Assembly (NCBI GenBank): GCA_902779355.1
Contig: CACZBF010000004.1
Span: 124,001-188,000, forward strand
Direction of reading: 5' to 3'
From: an uncultured Lachnospiraceae bacterium
GTDB lineage: Bacteria; Bacillota; Clostridia; Lachnospirales; Lachnospiraceae
DNA: 64,000 bases
Under the pieces are notes generated by a model. The model was not told where the DNA came from. It saw only the letters and a list, made by a program, of their open reading frames with translations, and searched no databases. The position numbers and the translations under genes are program-made. Below, one piece after another: positions 60,565-64,000 of this stretch (its first letter is position 1; each line of letters opens with the position of its first letter).

Positions 60565-62255
60565 TGAAAAAAGGGTTCGCTGTAAGAATACTCATAGCGG
60601 TGATCTTTCTCCCGTTGTTTCTGGGTGGCTTGATCTGGTATGTCAGCTCGGTGCATCACCTGAATGTAAGCTACCGTCAGGAAGTGCCGTTTGACAAAGG
60701 CTGGACGATCACGGTGGGGGAGAATACCTATGAGGACTGTGATCTGAATCATTTTGCCTTTGTTACGCCCACAGCATACGGAGAAAAAGTGACCATGACG
60801 CGCCGGGTTCCGGATGAGATCCCGGACGTGGCGTCTGTTCGTGCACTCCTTTATCTTTGCACCGTAAATGTCACGGTGGATGGGGAGACACTGTATTCCT
60901 ACGGTCTTGACCTTGCGGAACAGGGAAAGTTCGTGGGGAGCGGCTATCATTTTATCCAGCTTCCGGCGGATGCTGCAGGAAAAGAGATCTGCGTTGAGAT
61001 CATAGCGGCTTCAAACGGTGCGATGTCCAATATCCCGCCGATGACGATCCTGCCGACGGAGTATGTCTATGAGGAATTCTATGACAACAACATCGTCTCC
61101 ATCTGTTGCTGTATCTTTTTGTTCACGCTGGGCGTGATCCTCACGGCTTTCGGGCTTTTTACACAGATCCAGAAGACCAGCCTGATCCCCTTGATCCATA
61201 TCGGTGTCTTCAGTATCCTGATCGGGTATTGGGCGCTCTGCAACACCAAGATCATCCAGTTTTATTCCGTGGATCTGTCGCTGAATACGACAACAGAGTA
61301 TATGTCGCTTTACTATGCGATGCTGCCGCTCCTGCTTTTGGTGCTGGCGCTCAGGAAAGATGCGGCGAAGTGGAAGCGCGCGATCCTAGTCGTGATCTTT
61401 GTGCTGATGCTTATCTTTGCGTTGACGACGACTGTATTGCATTTTACCGGGAAAATGTATTTTCCGGAAACCATTACAATCTTTCATGTGCTGGCAGTGC
61501 TGGCGGCGATCGGCATGCTGCTGGCGAGCGTGGTGCTCAGAAAGGACGGGAGTCTGCCGCAGGACCGGGTCTTGAATATTGCCTTGGTGGAGATCCTGAT
61601 CACGGGCGTCGCGGATATCCTGCGTTTCAATGTGCAAAAATACGTGATGCCGGATCGGGAGGTCATGGATGGGAGCATCCTGCCGTTTGGCGTGCTGATC
61701 TTTATCCTGCTGCTCATCATCAGTTATCTGATCGGCCTTTACGGGAGTGTCATTGATGCCACGGAAAAAGAGACGCTGACGCGTCTGGCTTATCAAGATA
61801 CCTTAACGAACCTTTACAACCGCTCGATGAGCGAAAAACTATTTGAGGAATGTGATGCAGCAGAAGAGGACTATACCCTGATCAATCTGGATCTGAACGG
61901 CCTGAAAAAAGTCAACGACACGCTCGGACATATCAAGGGCGATCAGCTCATTAAGGATTTTGCGGAGATATTGAGCGGCGCGTTTTCTGAGATCGGGACA
62001 GTGATCCGGATGGGCGGCGATGAATTTGCCGTGGTGATCAGGCATGCGGATGAGGCAGCAGTGGAGGATGCGATCGATCAGATGGAGCGCGAGGCGGAAA
62101 AGGCTTCCTGGCGCGGAGAATATGAGATCAGTGCTTCCTACGGGATCGCGTCCAGACATGAGATGCCGGATGCGACGGCAGAGCAGGTGTATAAAGCCGC
62201 AGACGAGCGCATGTATGAGATGAAGGTGCGCACGAAGAAGCACCGCACGGATTGA
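60564..62255 (+). CDS. Membrane diguanylate cyclase
   Basis: This 563-residue protein should make cyclic-di-GMP from two GTP. An N-terminal anchor is followed by an extracytoplasmic domain (about residues 30-175) and then about seven membrane helices, a 7TMR-DISM-like layout. The cytoplasmic GGDEF domain has TNLYNRSMSEK and the active site G484-G-D-E-F488 in RMGGDEFAVV. An RxxD inhibitory site five residues upstream is absent. The ATG at 60564 overlaps the SseB-like gene's stop by one base; GGGGGAAA is upstream. Confidence 0.94.
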   Translation: MKKGFAVRILIAVIFLPLFLGGLIWYVSSVHHLNVSYRQEVPFDKGWTITVGENTYEDCDLNHFAFVTPTAYGEKVTMTRRVPDEIPDVASVRALLYLCTVNVTVDGETLYSYGLDLAEQGKFVGSGYHFIQLPADAAGKEICVEIIAASNGAMSNIPPMTILPTEYVYEEFYDNNIVSICCCIFLFTLGVILTAFGLFTQIQKTSLIPLIHIGVFSILIGYWALCNTKIIQFYSVDLSLNTTTEYMSLYYAMLPLLLLVLALRKDAAKWKRAILVVIFVLMLIFALTTTVLHFTGKMYFPETITIFHVLAVLAAIGMLLASVVLRKDGSLPQDRVLNIALVEILITGVADILRFNVQKYVMPDREVMDGSILPFGVLIFILLLIISYLIGLYGSVIDATEKETLTRLAYQDTLTNLYNRSMSEKLFEECDAAEEDYTLINLDLNGLKKVNDTLGHIKGDQLIKDFAEILSGAFSEIGTVIRMGGDEFAVVIRHADEAAVEDAIDQMEREAEKASWRGEYEISASYGIASRHEMPDATAEQVYKAADERMYEMKVRTKKHRTD

Positions 62256-62264
62256 ATGATGGCA

Positions 62265-63164
62265 TTACAGGAAATGGATCTCCGTAAAGAACTCGCGTAA
62301 TAAAACCAGATACCGGTCGGGATCGATGATTGCGCTGAGCGCATGTCCTGCCCCCGGGAAGTAATGCAGCGTGGCATAGCCGGCGGTCGCTTCTTTGATC
62401 CGGGCGCTGTTTTCCGGCAGGATAAAATCGTCTTCGGCACCGTGCATGAGGAGAAGCGGGATCTGATTTCCGACTACCGCATCGATCGGGCGGGCTTTTA
62501 AGAAGTTGACTTTATAGAGAATGCACGACATCAGAGTGGCTGGATATACCATAAACCCGGGAATTCCGAAGTTTCTTAAAGCTCCTTTTAATATCGGGAC
62601 GATTGCTGCAAATCCGCAGTCATCAACTACAAAGTGGATCTCTGGATGATATTTCAGAGCGGTCAGGACGGTTGCGCCGCCGAGGGATTCTCCGTGGAAA
62701 CCGATGCGGATGTCCGGGCCGAACCGTTTTTTCGTATCATCGAGCACCGTCAGGAGGCCTTCGACCTCACGGATGCCGTAGCTGCAGGGAACGGGCGCAT
62801 TTTCCCCGTGCCCGCGCTCGTCGAACATGACGCAGTGAAACCCGAGCTCATGATAAAGCGGCGCATATTTCATCATCCCGTAACGCGTGTCGGTATAACC
62901 GTGCGCCAGGATCACATAATGATCGGAATCCACTTTTGCGGGAAGACAGGAGACATGATAGACATAGCCGTCCGGACCTGTGACGGTATAGTCGGTCAGG
63001 TCGGTTTTTTGGAAAGCGCGGCTGCCGGGTGCGTGATCCTGCTGCCAGACCCAGGATTCGTCCATCGTCTGACGCCTCCCGTGTACGGCAGTAGATGCAA
63101 TAAAAATTGACAGACCAAAGAACAGTACGATAACAACGATGATGGCAATGATAACGAAAATCAT
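62265..63164 (-). CDS. Membrane-anchored alpha/beta hydrolase
   Basis: This 299-residue protein has an N-terminal membrane helix (residues 2-25) and an alpha/beta-hydrolase domain with the oxyanion ILAHGYTDTR, FDERGHGEN, the nucleophile S160 in GFHGESLGG, an acid in MHGAEDDFILP and a late GAGHALSAI histidine. It resembles lysophospholipase-type serine hydrolases; the substrate is unknown. AGGAGG lies six bases before the ATG at 63164; a start at 63188 would overlap the TATGAT at 63184-63189, the likely -10. It converges with the cyclase gene, leaving nine bases. Confidence 0.88.
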   Translation of the reverse strand: MIFVIIAIIVVIVLFFGLSIFIASTAVHGRRQTMDESWVWQQDHAPGSRAFQKTDLTDYTVTGPDGYVYHVSCLPAKVDSDHYVILAHGYTDTRYGMMKYAPLYHELGFHCVMFDERGHGENAPVPCSYGIREVEGLLTVLDDTKKRFGPDIRIGFHGESLGGATVLTALKYHPEIHFVVDDCGFAAIVPILKGALRNFGIPGFMVYPATLMSCILYKVNFLKARPIDAVVGNQIPLLLMHGAEDDFILPENSARIKEATAGYATLHYFPGAGHALSAIIDPDRYLVLLREFFTEIHFL

Positions 63165-63214
63165 GGCAGTCCTCCTGCCTCCCATCATACCACATTTTTA
63201 GGAAAGCAGGAATC

Positions 63215-63826
63215 ATGATGATGAAAACAGTTGTGTTTGATATCGGGCAAGTCCTTGTAGATTTTGACTGGCATGGATACGTTCGTTCCTTATTCACGGA
63301 TGAGGACGTCATCCGGCGCATCGAAAAGGCCGTCTGGGAAAGCCGACTCTGGATTGAGTTTGATCGCGGCGTCCTGTCGGATGAAGAGGTCATCCAAAAA
63401 ATGACGGAGTGCGATGCAGACCTGGCAGATGAGATCCGCCTTGCCATGAAAGATATCGGCAGAACGGTAATACGCCGGGATACGGCGATACCGTGGATCC
63501 GCTCGCTGAAAACGCGCGGGCTGCAGGTGTTGTATCTTTCCAACTATTCCTACCGGCTTCGCTCACAAAATACTGCGGCGCTGGACTTTCTCGCGGAAAT
63601 GGACGGCGGGCTTTTCTCCTACGAGGTACATCTTTTGAAGCCCGATGCCGCGATCTACAGGGCTCTTTGCGAAAAGTATGATCTCACGCCGGAGGAGACG
63701 GTGTTCCTGGATGATATGGAAGACAACGTCACCGGTGCAAAGGCGTGCGGTCTGCAGGCGATCCGTTACACAGGGCAGGCAGAAACCGAACAGGCACTCA
63801 ATCAATTGCTCGATTTTTCTGCTTGA
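63215..63826 (+). CDS. HAD-superfamily phosphatase (YihX-like)
   Basis: This 203-residue protein has the HAD motif I as VVFDIGQVLVDFD (nucleophile D9), motif II LSNYS, motif III lysine in LLKPDAAIY and motif IV FLDDMEDNVTGAK. The second Asp of the usual DxD is replaced by Gly, as in the YihX/acid-sugar-phosphatase branch (FDLGNV), so it is expected to remain active on small sugar phosphates. The first of three tandem ATG codons is annotated; GCAGGAA lies just upstream. Its end overlaps the -35 of the tRNA-Gly promoter. Confidence 0.92.
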   Translation: MMMKTVVFDIGQVLVDFDWHGYVRSLFTDEDVIRRIEKAVWESRLWIEFDRGVLSDEEVIQKMTECDADLADEIRLAMKDIGRTVIRRDTAIPWIRSLKTRGLQVLYLSNYSYRLRSQNTAALDFLAEMDGGLFSYEVHLLKPDAAIYRALCEKYDLTPEETVFLDDMEDNVTGAKACGLQAIRYTGQAETEQALNQLLDFSA

Positions 63827-63851
63827 CAAACGAAACAGGACATAGTATGAT
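63823..63851 (+). promoter_or_regulatory. Consensus promoter of tRNA-Gly
   Basis: A perfect TTGACA (63823-63828) is followed by 17 bases and TATGAT (63846-63851). It overlaps the stop codon of the HAD gene. Confidence 0.92.
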
Positions 63852-63877
63852 ACATTTTGCGTCGGGAAAAGACGTGC

Positions 63878-63950
63878 GCGACAGTGGCGTAGTTGGTAAC
63901 GCGCGACCTTGCCAAGGTCGAGACCGCGGGTTCGAGCCCCGTCTGTCGCT
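63878..63950 (+). tRNA. tRNA-Gly (anticodon GCC)
   Basis: A 73-base cloverleaf: acceptor GCGACAG/CTGTCGC, D stem GCGT/ACGC, anticodon stem CGACC/GGTCG with loop TTGCCAA, T stem GCGGG/CCCGT with TTCGAGC. Anticodon GCC reads GGC and GGU. The discriminator is U, as usual for glycine. CCA is not encoded. Confidence 0.97.
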
Positions 63951-63960
63951 GTGGGTGAGT

Positions 63961-63999
63961 ATCTCGTAAGTCAGATATAGCAAGACTTACGAGATTTTT
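63961..63999 (+). terminator. Terminator of tRNA-Gly
   Basis: ATCTCGTAAGTC (63961-63972) and GACTTACGAGAT (63984-63995) form a perfect 12-bp stem, followed by TTTT near the window end. Confidence 0.93.
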
Positions 64000-64000
64000 C

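Overview
The window looks like chromosomal core sequence from a member of the Lachnospiraceae or a close clostridial relative (Bacillota). Four things point there. First, there is a SCIFF/ranthipeptide precursor with its radical-SAM maturase beside secDF. Second, there is a butyrate-type thl-hbd-bcd-etfB-etfA cluster. Third, there is a eukaryotic-type HisA and a GH94 cellobiose phosphorylase locus. Fourth, an esterase closely resembles Est1E of Butyrivibrio from memory. I see no rRNA, insertion sequence, prophage or CRISPR array. The genus is not resolved.

Layout. 1-2.1 kb: the end of a PTS IIC gene, a GNAT acetyltransferase and a small alarmone synthetase. 2.2-6.3 kb: scfA, scfB and secDF. 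6.4-9.7 kb: a composite Fe-S/FAD oxidoreductase, HypA and tRNA-Val. 9.8-18.4 kb: a PfkB-like protein, glyA, serS, a histidine-phosphatase-like protein, carA and carB. 18.5-21.6 kb: an aquaporin and a hybrid histidine kinase. 21.7-28.8 kb: cellobiose phosphorylase, divergent from a LacI regulator and a sugar ABC transporter with matching operator repeats. 28.8-34.8 kb: an AlkD-like protein, a degenerate HD-GYP protein, a SleB-type hydrolase, a palindromic cloverleaf-like element, a feruloyl-esterase-like hydrolase and an acidic repeat protein. 34.9-40.2 kb: the butyrate operon behind a Rex-like box. 40.2-42.0 kb: an ECF S component, two double-glycine-motif peptides and an unknown protein. 42-45.7 kb: a propeller/HD-GYP sensor and hypB. 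45.9-55 kb: guaB, hisA, dapL, typA, cobO, dapA, dapB and asnA. 55-64 kb: lepB, clpX, a cold-shock gene, a DUF5721-like gene, a lipoprotein/SseB/diguanylate-cyclase operon, a lysophospholipase-like protein, a HAD phosphatase and tRNA-Gly.

How the parts fit. Cellobiose or cellodextrin is probably imported by the ABC system and phosphorolysed. Acetyl-CoA is condensed and reduced to butyryl-CoA under NADH control, but crotonase is missing here. Lysine and peptidoglycan precursors use the DapL shortcut. Cyclic-di-GMP turnover is represented by one cyclase, one intact HD-GYP phosphodiesterase and one degenerate HD-GYP protein.

The least-explained items are the paired GG-motif peptides with no local exporter or modifying enzyme, the palindromic RNA/DNA element at 32.12-32.25 kb, three genes whose promoters predict leaderless or near-leaderless mRNAs, and several enzymes with altered catalytic motifs. 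All family assignments are by reading the sequence. No database search was run.
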